A stretch of 64,000 nt of DNA, taken from the NCBI GenBank assembly GCA_031769625.1, contig JAUIMM010001586.1, positions 286,501-350,500 on the forward strand. Reading direction: 5' to 3'. Each line of letters opens with the position of its first letter. Within the stretch, counting starts at the first letter, position 1. Shown in pieces: positions 53,294 through 63,832 of the stretch. The translations under genes were made by a program, and so were the position numbers. The notes under the pieces were generated by a model, which saw nothing but the letters and a program-made list of their open reading frames with translations, was not told where the DNA came from and did not search any database. Source of the DNA: Taudactylus pleione (taxonomy: Eukaryota; Chordata; Amphibia; Anura; Myobatrachidae).

Positions 53294-54653
53294 ATTATCA
53301 ACTCTTCCAGGGAGACCAGCCTCCAGAACGTACAGAGGGACCTGTGGTTGTGGATTCCTGCGGGGACGAATTAATACTCTGTGAGGATGAGGATGTACAC
53401 AACACTGAAGAGGGTGAGGAATCGGTGGATGAGGAGGATGAGGACGACATCTTGCCTCCGTAGAGCCAGTTTGTGCAGGGACACATTAATTGCCAGCTTG
53501 TTTTGTGGGGGCCCAAACGAAACAATTATTTCAGCCACAGTCGTGTGGCAGACCCTGGTGCTGAAATGATTGGTTTGTTAAAGTGTGCATGTCCTGTTTA
53601 TACAGCATAAGGGTGGGTAGGAGGGCCCAAGGACAATTCCATCTTGCACCTCTTTTTTTTTCTTTGCAGTATGTACTGTTTGGGGCCTAGTTTTTCAAAC
53701 TGCCATCCTGTCTGCCACTGCAGTGTCACTCCTAGATGGAGCATGTGTTTGTGCTGCCCACTCGTGTCGCTTAGCATAGTCATCCAGCTACCTCGGTGCA
53801 ACCTACTGGACATAAAAACACTATTGTGAGGTGTTTAGAATAGACTGGAAATTAGTGGAAATTAAGGTTATTGAGGTTAATAATAGCATAGGAGCAGAAA
53901 AACCCACAAATTCTGTGATTTTAGCTGTTTTTATGCTTTTTTTAAAAAAAATACAGATCCAAAACACAAAACCCAGAACCCAAAACACGGAAGGGTGGTT
54001 TTGGCAAAGCCAATCCAGATCCAAAACATGAAGAAAGATCCAGATCCAAAACCAAAACACAAAGCACGAAAAGTGGCTGGTGCACACCCCTACTATAAAT
54101 GCATGAAAATTGTTGGTATAGAAAGTATCACCCCCACCCTCAGGAGGGGAGACAGGTACTCTAGGTGGTGCTTACGCAAAACCTATTGGATACACAAATT
54201 GGAAACTACTGTATGCAACCTGAAGGTCTTACTGAAATCGCAGATACAGATTTTGACATCTAACTGGTATAGTACTAGAGTTCCCTCAGTCTTTATTTTC
54301 GTTTAGGTGTTACTTTAGATGTTTGTACAAATATGTCTGTCAGATTATACCATCAGCACATTGTATAGATTATATAGTCATATACGCATACTCTTAGGAC
54401 TAAGAACAATCGATGGTCCATTTTTCCATCTTGTCCTACAATTTTGACCATAGATTTGATGTATGGATATTATTTAAATAACTCCCTCTTCAGTGCTTCT
54501 GTATCATCTTGCATATTACCTTAAGGCTTTAATTATATTCATAGGTTTTGATATGTGGGGAGGGGGTATGTGCGATTTAGAGCATGTATAAATCCACATA
54601 TGCTCTTTTAGGATAACATAATAATACTCTAAGGGTTAATATATCTAACCACT

Positions 54654-54654
<1 letters not shown>

Positions 54655-54690
<36 letters not shown>
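54655..54690. repeat. (AT)n microsatellite
   Basis: Target tract of hAT copy 2. Its right remainder is at 58087-58097, next to Tc1 copy 3. Confidence 0.95.
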
Positions 54691-54693
<3 letters not shown>

Positions 54694-55328
54694 GGGTGTG
54701 CACCGGCCACTTTTCGTGTTTTGTGTTTTGGTTTTGGATCTGGATCGTTCTTCGTGTTTTGGATCTGGATTGGTTTTGCCAAAACCACCCTTCCGTGTTT
54801 TGAGTTCTGGGTTTTGTGTTTTGGATCTGTATTTTTTTTTTAAAAAAGCATAAAAACAGCTAAAATCACAGAATTTGTGGGTTTTTATGCTCCTATTCAA
54901 TTATTAACCTCAATAACCTTAATTTCCACTCATTTCCAGTCTATTCTGAACACCTCACACCTCACAATAGTGTTTTTATGGCCAAAAGGTTCCACCGAGA
55001 TAGCTGGATGACTATGCTAAGCGACACGAGTGGGCGGCACAAACACATGGCCCATCTAGGAGTGACACTGCAGTGGCAGACAGGATGGTAGTTTGAAAAA
55101 CTAGGCCCCAAACAGTACATACTGCAAAGAAAAAAAAAGAGGTGCAAGATGGAATTGTCCTTGGGCCGTCCCACCCACCCTTATGGTTGAATAAATAGGA
55201 CATGCACACTTTAACAAACCAATCATTTCAGCGCCAGGGTCTGCCACATGACTGTGGCTGAAATGATTGGTTCGTTTGGGCCCCCACAAAACAAGCTGGC
55301 AATTAATGTGTCCCTGCACAAACTGGCT

Positions 55329-55802
55329 CTACGGAGGCAGGATGTCGTCCTCATCCTCCTCATCCACCGATTCCTTGGATAAAACAGGAAAAAGGGATTT
55401 AGGTGTCCTTGGACTGCTTACAGTATTACCCAAAGTTTCTGAACTTGACAGTAACTTTTTATGAACACGCTGCAGGTGACGTATAAGGGAGGATGTTCCT
55501 AGGTGGTTAACGTCCCTACCCCTACTTATTTCACCTTTACATATGGTACATATGGCAAGACAGTTGTTGTCCGGATTTGGATAGAAATATTGCCAGACCA
55601 AAGAGTTGGAATGTTTGGTCTTCTGCCCAGGCATGACCGTGATGGGCTTTTTCATCCCACGGACAACAACTGTCTCCCCCGGAGCCTGATTTAAACAATC
55701 CACATCACCATCAGAATCCTCCTCGCCAACTTCCTCCTCAGCGCCAGCTACACCAGTATCCTCATTCTGTTGTACTTCAACAGTGACATCTTCAATTTGC
55801 AT
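55329..55802 (-). pseudogene. hAT BED-zinc-finger frame with acidic tail (copy 2)
   Basis: The 157-residue frame has an acidic EEEVGEEDSDGDVD region and a BED-type finger: SLVWQYFYPNPDNN, CTICKGEISRG, then LIRHLQRVH, giving the C-x2-C...H-x4-H ligands. It goes straight into the C-terminal tail ESVDEEDEDDILPP shared with copy 1, so the catalytic core and hATC are deleted. Confidence 0.85.
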
Positions 55803-56353
55803 ATCAGCAAGTGGACTGTGGGTGCTCCTTTCAGCACTTCAGGGGGCTTGCAAATGGTGGAAAGAGCCACCTCTTCCCGTCCAGTGCTGGGAAGGTCAGG
55901 CATCGCAACCACCACCACACTTGGACTCTCCTTGGGGATTTGTGATATCTTTTTAGAACGCACAGTTCTTCGCTGTGCTTTTGCCAGCTTAACTCTTTTG
56001 ATTTTTTTAGTGGGAGGAGGGCTTCCATCGTCATGTGAAGCTGAACCACTAGTCATGAACATAGGGAAAGACCTTAGCCATTCCTTGCCACTCAGTGTCG
56101 TAAATGGCATATTGGCAAGTTTACATTTCTCTTCAGATGATTTAAATGTTTTTTTCAAGGTCATTTTCCTGAACTTTGCCATTTGGGATTGTATGTGCCC
56201 TCTACTATGACATTGGGCATCGGCCTTTGCAGACGACGTTGATGGCATGTTATCGTCTATGTCATGACTAGTGGCAGCAGCTTCAGCACTAGGAGGAAGT
56301 GGTTCTTGATCTTTCTCTATTTTATTTTTATCGGAGAAAGTTTGGTCCTCCAT
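55748..56353 (-). pseudogene. hAT transposase N-terminal frame (copy 2)
   Basis: The 201-residue frame starts MEDQTFSDKNKIEKDQEP and contains MPFTTLSGKEWLRSFPMFM, a basic PPPTKKIKRVKLAK stretch (likely nuclear localisation) and VVAMPDLPSTGRE. It overlaps the next frame by about 55 bp, so a frameshift separates it from the BED finger frame. Confidence 0.8.
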
Positions 56354-56394
56354 TTATGTTATATCGATTTGATATATACGTGCAGGCTAAGGCG

Positions 56395-57535
56395 CACACA
56401 AACACAGAAAATATTTTTTTATTTTTGCTGGAGAGTAGTGCACTTTGTGGGTTACACCACCTTTAAGAAATGAGCCAGCCGGCTCTTTACTTATGGGACA
56501 CAGGCGCACGCTTGGCGCTGCTCTTTTGTTGATGCACGTGTGGCTACTGCGCACACAATTCACAAACACAGAAAAAAAATTTTTATTTGGTTTGGAGAGT
56601 ACTTTGGGGGTTACAGCACCCTTTAACGGTCAAGCCAGCTGGCCCTTTACTTATGACACAGGCGCACGCTTGGCACTACTTTGTTGATGCACGTGCGTCT
56701 ACTGCGCACACAATTCACAAACACAGAAAATATTTTTTTATTTGGTTTGGAGTGTACTTTGGGGGTTACAGCACCCTTTAACGGTCAAGCCAGCCGGCCC
56801 TTTACTTATGACACAGGCGCACGCTTGGCACTACTTTGTTGATGCACGTGCGGCTACTGCGCACACAATTCACAAACACAGAAAATATATATTTTTTTGG
56901 TTTGGACTGGAGTGTACTTTGGGGGTTACAGCACCCTTTAACGGTCAAGCCAGCCGGCCCTTTACTTATGACACAGGCACACGCTTAGCACTACTTTTTT
57001 GATGCACGTGCGGCTACTGCGCACACAATTCACAAACACAAAAAAAATATTTTGTTATTTGGTTTGGAGTGTACTTTGGGGGTTACAGCACCCTTTAACG
57101 GTCAAGCCAGCCGGCCCGTTTACTTATGACACAGGCGCACGCTTGGCAATACTTTGTTGATGCACGTGCGGCTACTGCGCACACAATTCACAAACACAGA
57201 AAAAAGATTTTGTTATTTGGTTTGGAGTGTACTTTGGGGCTTACAGCACCCTTTAACGGTCAAGCCAGCCGGCCCTTTACTTATGACACAGGCGCACGCT
57301 TGGCTCTACTTTGTTGATGCACGTGCGGCTACTGCGCACACAATTCACAAACACAGAAAAAATATTTTGTAATTTGGTTTGGAGTGTACTTTGGGGGTTA
57401 CAGCACCCTTTAACGGTCAAGCCAGCCGGCCCTTTACTTATGACACAGACGCACGCTTGTCACTACTTTGTTGATGCACGTGCGGCTACTGCGCACACAA
57501 TTCACAAACACAGAAAAAATATTATTTTTTTAGCA
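56395..57535 (-). repeat. ~157-bp tandem array in hAT copy 2 leader
   Basis: About seven units are keyed on AACGGTCAAGCCAGCCGGCC at 56627, 56782, 56942, 57099, 57257 and 57414, giving spacings of 155, 160, 157, 158 and 157. Each unit also contains CAATTCACAAACACAGAAAA and TTGATGCACGTGCGGC. Several short open frames here are repeats of one another and are not genes. Confidence 0.92.
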
Positions 57536-58097
57536 CTTGGGGGGAGCACCCCTGATGGACAGATGGACAGAGCACCCCCTGGACAACACTACAGCACACC
57601 TTTAGGACTGGGACACTGCACAGGACTTTGGAGTGGACACAGCCCCTATGGAGAACTGACTGCACAACACAGTCCAGCCAGCCCCTATGGACTTTGAAGT
57701 AGTGGACACAGCCCCTATTAACAACAGCAGCACAGCACAACACAGCCAGCCCCTATGGACTTTGAAGTAGTGGACACAGCTCCTATGGATAACAGCAGCA
57801 CAGCGCAGCACAGCACAGCACAAAACTACTCTGCACTACACTACACTACACAGCCCAGCCAGCCCTAACTCCCACCCTCCCTCTTCACTGTCCACAGCCG
57901 AGTGAGAAAATGGCGCCGACGCGGGTACCTTAAATAGGATCCAAAACTCGCGAGACCCGGAAGGCGGGATGATGACGTTTTGCCTCGATTTCAGATCTGA
58001 GTCAGGCGGGAAAAGTCGAGCCTGACTCGGATCTGCCTCGGATCGGGGGGGTTCGGATTTCAAAAATCCGAACCCGCTCACCCCTAATATATATATA

Positions 58098-59707
58098 CAG
58101 TCAGGTCCATAAATACTGGGACATTGACAGAATTTTCAGATTTTGGCCTCTATTCACCACCACAATGGTTTTGAAATGAAACAAACAAGATGTGCTTTAA
58201 CTGCAGACTTTCAGATTTAATTTGAGGGTAATTACATCCAAATCGGGTGAACGGTGTAGGAATTACAACAGTTTCAATATGTGCCTCCCACTTTTTAAGG
58301 GGCCAAAAGTAATGGGACTATCAACTCAAAAGCTATTTCATGGACAGGTGTGGGCTATTCCCTCATTATTTCATTATCAATTAAGTAGGTAAAAGGTCTG
58401 GAGTTGATTCTAGGGGTGAAATTTGCATTTGGAATCAGTTGCTGTCAACTCTCAATATGAGATCCAAAGAGCTGAAAAATCTAAACAAACCCATCAGAGA
58501 GATAGCAAAAACATTAGGTGTGGCCAAATCAACTGTTTGGAACATTCTTAAAAAGAAAGAACGCACCGGAGAGCTCAGCAACACCAAAAGACCCGGAAGA
58601 CCACGGAAAACAACTGTGGTGGATGACAAAAGAATTATTTCCCTGGTGAAGAAAAACCCCTTCACAACAGTTGGCCAAATCAAGAACACTCTCCATGAGG
58701 TAGATGTATATGTGTCAAAGTCAACAATCAAGAGAAGACTTCACAAGAGTGAATATAGAGGGTTCACCTCAAGATGCAAACCATTGGTGAGCCACAAAAA
58801 CAGGAAGACCAGATTAGAGTTTGCCAAACAACATCTAAAAAAGCCATTACAGTTCTGGAACAACATCCTATGGACAGATGAGACAAAGATCAACTTGTAC
58901 CAGAGTGATGGGAAGAGAAGAGAAGGAAAGGAACTGCTCATGATCCAAAACATACCACCTCATCAGTGAAGCATGGTGGTGGTAGTGTCATGGTGTGGGC
59001 ATGTATGGCTGCCAGTGGAACTGGTTCCCTTGTATTTATTGATGATGTGACTGTTGACAAAAGCAGCAGAATGAATTCTGAAGTGTTTCGGGCAATATTA
59101 TATGCTCTTATTCAGTCAAATGCTTCAGAACTCATTGGACGGCGCTTCACAGTGCAGATGGACAATGACCCGAAGCATACTGCAAAAGCAACCAAACAGT
59201 TTTTTAAGGCTAAAAAGTGGAATGTTATGCAATTGCCAAGTCAATCCCCTGACCTGAATCCGATTGAGCATGCATTTCACTTGATGAAGACAAAACTGAA
59301 GGGAAATGCCCCAAGAACAAGCAGGAACTGAAGACATGTGCAGTAGAGGCCTGGCAGAGCATCACCAGGGATGAAACCCAGCGTCTGGTGATGTCTATGC
59401 ATTCCAGACTTCAGGCTGTAATTGCTTGCAAAGGATTTGCAACAAAGTATTAAAAAGTGAAAGTTAGATTTAGGATTGTTTAGTTTGTCCCATTATTTTT
59501 GGCCCCTTAAAAAGTAGGAGGCACATATAGAAACCGTTGTAATTCCTACACCGTTCACCTGATTTGGATGTAATTACCCTCAAATTAAATCTGAAAGTCT
59601 GCAGTTAAATCACATCTTCTTTGTTTCATTTCATAGCCATTGTGGTGGTGAATAGAGGACAAAATATGAAAATTCTGTCAATGTCCCAATATTTATGGAC
59701 CTGACTG
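58098..59707 (+). mobile_element. Tc1/mariner-like transposon, copy 3
   Basis: The ends CAGTCAGGTCC and GGACCTGACTG are flanked by TA at 58096-58097 and 59708-59709. The element is 1610 bp with IR/DR inverted repeats. It lies only 11 bp from the end of a hAT element: both used the same (AT)n tract. Confidence 0.93.
58439..59331 (+). pseudogene. Tc1-like transposase, two overlapping frames
   Basis: Frame 1 (58439-58969) encodes a helix-turn-helix whose first helix is shortened by a small deletion ([15 protein letters not shown]), then LWTDETKI, and stops after IPPHQ. Frame 2 (58966-59331) continues with [29 protein letters not shown] and [13 protein letters not shown]. All three DDE residues survive, separated by one frameshift near 58960. 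Confidence 0.88.
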
Positions 59708-59709
59708 TA

Positions 59710-61400
59710 TATATACAATTACACATACTTAGGAGTTAATCTATGAATAACATAGAAGTAGGTTGGCCTCACAGTATAAATGGGTTCTATAGGGTGGATA
59801 TAATAAGATGACTATATACTGATTCCTCTATTGTTTCATGCTGAGTTCATAGTTAACTAATGCATTTGTATAATAATATTTGGACTGTATTTTTTATTAT
59901 GATTATTGTGAATTATTATTATTATTATTTTTAATTTTTTGGGATAGACTGCACAGATTTTGTCCAAAGAAAGCAGGTCCTGCAGGACCGGAGATCCACA
60001 TATCCTGCATATCTCCCAGTCCGGTTGAGGATTAGCGGCTGCCATGCGGCATCATCAGCGGCCACCGTACCTATCCGAAATACCCCGTACCGACCGTATT
60101 ATACATCTGGCACAGGTGTGCGGCCACGGGAGGTGATACCTCACACAGAGCCCCGGGGTAGCATGAGGGATACCATTGCTCACACACGGCAACCTCTCTT
60201 CAGAGTTGCTAGAGGTTATCCATCTATCAGTGTGGAGAAGTAAGCAGCAGTTACGGGACCTGACTGCAAGGGACAGCTTCCCAGTTTCAATCCTTACTCC
60301 TCTGGTTACTAGGAGCAACCACCAGGACTCCAACCTTCAATTTTTCCATCCTAAAATATCCACTGATGATGGTAACTAATACTAGGGCTTAAACTTGGAA
60401 CTTTGGATTTTGATTATCTTCTATTTCCATACATTGGAGATTACAGGTGTTAACTTTGTTTAAAGACATTATTAACCAACATACAGCTACACAGTATCAA
60501 TATATGTGAGCTAATACAGTATATGTGGAGAGTGATGTGATATATGCGCTATTTAAATGAAGGAGATGAATCAATAAGGACAGGACGGTTATCAGGTGGG
60601 AATACAGGAGGTAATAGTGGCTGCCACAGATCAATGTGATCCCGTTCTTGATCACTTAAAGATAAATATAGAAATGTTTGGTAGATCTTATAGGGCGCAC
60701 ACGGGAAATATCGGAGGTCGGTAGAAAGGAATAAAGGGTATGAGCAATACTATATACGATATATGTCTTTGTTATATTTATTATTCCTCTAAAATAATGG
60801 TCAGTTGTATTGGTATGTTTCTAAAGTAGGAATATTGTTGTGTCAAATGGTGTGCCAGTGGAGATATGTGGAATATATGGCAGATGATGCATTAAATACA
60901 AATAAATAAAAATAGATATCAGAGATAGATCTCAGACTGTAGTTTGCACAGAAACAATGTCTCGGAATGCAGCTTGTATTGGCAACAATGTCTTATTTCC
61001 ACAGATAACTTCTTCTTGTGGACATTACATTTGTCTACACAGGTTAAAAACCAATAAGAAATGTAAAAAAGGAAAAATAGGGGGGGGTTGTAAGTCCTGT
61101 GGGTGTGCGCACCTCCTACCTCAATCCATGTGAGGATGTCACGTATATTCCCAGTATGGATGATGCGGGTGGCCGGGCAGCTGCCGACGTGATGAACCCG
61201 TGTATGCTGGCTAGCGTCTGCTTGGGCTTCGTTCCTGTGTATTGGCAATAGGAGAGTCGCCGCTGTGCAGGCACTTCAATAAGTAGACTCTCCTAGTGGT
61301 AAAGCTCCATCTGTGTGTGATGGATTCTCCACGAAGTCCGGATAGTCTGCATACACAGCCTGGTCATGCAAAGCAGAGCTCTTGCTTACATGGCCAGGTG
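59710..61400. other. Probable Penelope-type flanks, no gene supported
   Basis: Contains (ATT)n near 59915, a GC-richer block 60000-60330 with short unremarkable frames, and AT-rich text. Layout and neighbours suggest Penelope-type terminal repeats, but no coding part was found. Confidence 0.35.
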
Positions 61401-61439
61401 TGCACAATGTCCCAGTGTACGCTCCGACTTCCGGGTTCT

Positions 61440-61656
61440 CTGATGGATGGATGTGGGATGATGGATGCGGAAATGGCTAGTATGCTGGGAAATGTAGTTT
61501 CTTAGTGCGTCTTGCGTCCAATGCGTAGCGACAATAAAAGCCTTCTTCAGCTCCCTGAAGTAGGCTTTCATTGCCGCTACGCGTTTTACACAAGACGCAC
61601 TAAGAAACTACATTTCCCAGCATACTACTCATTTCCGCATCCATCATCCATACCGG
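61440..61656. repeat. Palindrome 1, ~100-bp arms
   Basis: The left arm holds GGATGATGGATGCGGAAATG, GTATGCTGGGAAATGTAGTT, TCTTAGTGCGTCTTGCGTCC and GCGTAGCGACAATAAAAGCC. The right arm is its inverse, with few mismatches. The centre is CTTCAGCTCCCTGAAG near 61555. Confidence 0.9.
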
Positions 61657-61907
61657 AAACTGTGAGGACGCTGCCTATCAGGTCCCCGGCAACCACCAGT
61701 ATGTAAACCAATACCTCTGAATTTCTATTACCAAGTATTTTGGATTTATCTGCAGTGTGCTGGGGGGCAATTTTCTTTTTTCTGTGTTCAGTGTAAACCC
61801 CGCCCTTTACAAGCACCTGTTGTATATCATTAAGCTGATTGAGCAACTACCATATTTTTTGCTATGGCCAGGTATGCACAATGTCGCAGTGTACGCTCCG
61901 ACTTCCG

Positions 61908-62134
61908 GGTTCGCTGATGGATGGATGTGGGATGATGGATGCGGAAATGGGTAGTATGCTGGGAAATGTAGTTTCTTAGTGCGTCTTGCGTCCAATGCGT
62001 AGCGGCAATAAAAGCCTTCTTCAGGTCGCTGAAGTAGGCTTTCATTGCTGCTACGCGTTGGACACAAGACGCTCTAAGAAAATACATTTCCCAGCATACT
62101 ACCCATTTCCGCATCCATCATCCATACCAGAAAC
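61908..62134. repeat. Palindrome 2, second copy of the same structure
   Basis: This is a direct duplicate of the 61440 palindrome about 470 bp away, with the same arms and centre CTTCAGGTCGCTGAAG near 62028. The flanking GTCCCCGGCAACCACCAG also occurs after both, so the whole unit was duplicated. Confidence 0.9.
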
Positions 62135-62139
62135 TGCGA

Positions 62140-63090
62140 GGACGCTGCCTATAGGGTCCCCGGCAACCACCAGCTTAACGAGGCACGCATCCAGGACTTC
62201 GGCACTGCGGACCAGTCTCCTCTCACAGAGAGTTGAGCCACCGACAAGCGATAGAGGACGGCGGAGGATCGCGTGACCTAACAGGATCGCAAGACTCAGG
62301 CCGCCCCACCGCATAATGTCCATCTGCAAGAAGGCTTACAGTGACAACTGGCACCCATCCCGCAGGAACCACGGTTGAAGGAGCAGGAACTCTAGAAGAT
62401 TAGGGTAAGTTGTCGGACCGGAGGGCACGGAATGCCGCCCCTCCAGAGCGCAACACCCTGGACTTGTCCATTACACATTCTTTAACACCACATTTTTATT
62501 TGCAGACTATTGGTTTATGTATTTTTCACTCCCATTTTTTTTCCTCAATCCCCTGGACTTTACACCTTCCGGTTAGGAAGGTGGACTATTCTGACTATCG
62601 CATTAGGATTTCTATTCTCTACACCTTCCCCCCCCCCACCCCTGTTCATCACTGGACCTAAACAACCACTTCCCTTTCCCCGCCTCCCTTTTTGTGGTTT
62701 GTGCTTGTTAGACTGATTGGGAGTCCGGTAGCAGTGTGACTACCTACAGATCCCTAACTTGGACGTAGCTAGCATTATCTTTGAATAAATAATCTTATCT
62801 AAACTTTTAAGCCTTGGAGTGTCACTATTACATGCAACACCATCTGTTCCCTACACTACTAAGCGCAGGTATTATTATCTTTTTATACTATAGTGATTAT
62901 GTCCATAGTGTGGATGTTCCTCTTTAAATAGCGCTCTCAATAGAGTTTGTTTGATTGACAGGAAACTTTGAAACAGAACTATTAAAGATACCTTTTAACA
63001 CAGTATATGTGTTTTACATTGTGTCATACTGTATGTTTAACTCTTTTAAGAAGTACTTTACAGCATATGCTGTTATAGATTCTATTTAAG
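62140..63090. other. No gene recognised
   Basis: A moderately GC-rich piece (62140-62450) then C/T-rich text. Small open frames have no recognisable domains. Confidence 0.4.
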
Positions 63091-63099
63091 AACTAGGAA

Positions 63100-63330
63100 T
63101 GTGCTCCGACCCTCGTGCTTTGGTTTTGGATCTGTATCTCCCTCAAGGTTTTGGATCTGGATTTGGTTTTTCAAACCACCCTCAAGTGTTTTGGTTTTGG
63201 ATTTTTAAATAAAAAATAGAAACCCCGAAATTCTAATTTAAAATCCAAATTCCGAACCGCAAAAAGATCAGATTTATCCGGATCTCCTCAGGATTCATGA
63301 AATTCGTGTGGATTCGGGTTTCTGGAGAAC
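63100..63330 (+). mobile_element. hAT end fragment
   Basis: TAGGAATGTGCTCCGACC followed by GTTTTGGATCTGTATC and GGATCTGGATTTGG resembles the GTGTGC-type end of the hAT copies. The rest is absent. Confidence 0.45.
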
Positions 63331-63473
63331 CAGTCTTCTATAATAATGTTGCAATAAATATTACACTGAACATATAGTGAGGTTTTGTTGGGTCATAATT
63401 ATAGGATTGCACAGCCCATGTTTTATATACTAGTTTATTTGGAAAGATTGCACAACTTTTCTTATATGGGCAG

Positions 63474-63832
63474 CTACAGCCAATTCAGAACCCAGGCACA
63501 GTTTATATAGAGAGTACCAGGGTCTGCCAAACTTTTTCCATTGTCTGTGTTACAGGCTGTGCCTGCGATCCCGTATGCAAGAAAAGCGGCTCCAGTGTCT
63601 CCATTTATGCGGCCATTCTGTGTGATCATAGGACTACTCAGAAAACTGATCACTGTAGAATCTTCGACCAATGCTGCATCATTGTACATAGATATTTGGA
63701 TTTGCTAAGCCACAGCCGAGCATATCAATACATTCCTCGGTGTCAATGTGACATTTGCATAGTTTCGCCCAACAGCTGTGTACACAGACCTGCAGCTGCG
63801 ACATTAACGTACAACTCTAAATTAGACCTATA
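63474..63832 (-). pseudogene. Decayed Ly6/PLIg-like exon remnant
   Basis: Between about 63832 and 63690 the minus strand reads QLQVCVHSCWAKLCK, then CHIDTEECIDMLGCGLANP. CHIDTEECIDMLG lines up with [13 protein letters not shown] of exon 4 in the main gene. No donor follows and the frame soon stops. A second frame to 63474 contains ACNTDNGKS, weakly like the closing CCNTDNCNK, and an AATAAA-like string follows. It may be a fused retrocopy or a relic of a neighbouring family member. Confidence 0.3.

Larger units (their letters stand above)
50638..54092 (+). mobile_element. BED-type hAT transposon, copy 1 (non-autonomous, internally deleted)
   Basis: The ends are TAGGGGTGAGCAGG and, inverted, TAGGGGTGTGCACC. 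A perfect 8-bp target duplication CTATAAAT lies at 50630-50637 and 54093-54100, the hAT hallmark. Inside are a GC-rich leader, tandem repeats, an N-terminal coding piece, a second tandem array where the catalytic core should be, the hAT C-terminal dimerisation segment and an acidic tail. It inserted into a Penelope-like coding region; removing it with one TSD copy restores that frame. Confidence 0.9.
50045..54285 (+). pseudogene. Penelope-like GIY-YIG coding remnant, interrupted
   Basis: The coding pieces lie at 50045-50377, 50370-50435, 50490-50637 and 54093-54240. The reading frame is continuous across the hAT insertion once one 8-bp duplication is skipped (GDYK joins CMKIVGIE). That shows the hAT arrived after the Penelope-like element. 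Confidence 0.7.
50015..54680 (+). mobile_element. Third Penelope-like element, split by hAT copy 1
   Basis: 50045-50380 encodes LITRYNSSADKIRKIINSN and FKKYQNLVNLLAPMLFRSTN. A shifted frame adds GCYKCGSTKCLTCGS. Then TYINCNTMYIIYRSNCR and GKQYIGRTT form the GIY-YIG core with a CGA-to-TGA stop. After hAT copy 1 the same frame resumes with CMKIVGIESITPTLRRGDR and WIHKLETTVC. The 5' end and RT core are missing. Confidence 0.75.
54691..58086 (-). mobile_element. BED-type hAT transposon, copy 2 (inverted, non-autonomous)
   Basis: The element has the same ends as copy 1 in opposite orientation: TAGGGGTGTGCACCGG at 54691 and the GTGAGC end at 58086. An ATATATAT 8-bp duplication lies on both sides (54683-54690 and 58087-58094), although an (AT)n target makes this weak proof. 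It is separated from copy 1 by 598 bp. It keeps the BED finger part and lacks the catalytic core and hATC domain. Confidence 0.88.

Noticed and set aside
56445..57697. Series of similar 60-128 residue frames (LLMTQAHAWHYFVDARAATA)
   Set aside because: Direct translation of the ~157-bp tandem array in the hAT leader.
60025..60379. Overlapping frames of 67-92 residues in a GC-richer block
   Set aside because: No recognised domain and open in several frames; likely repeat flank.
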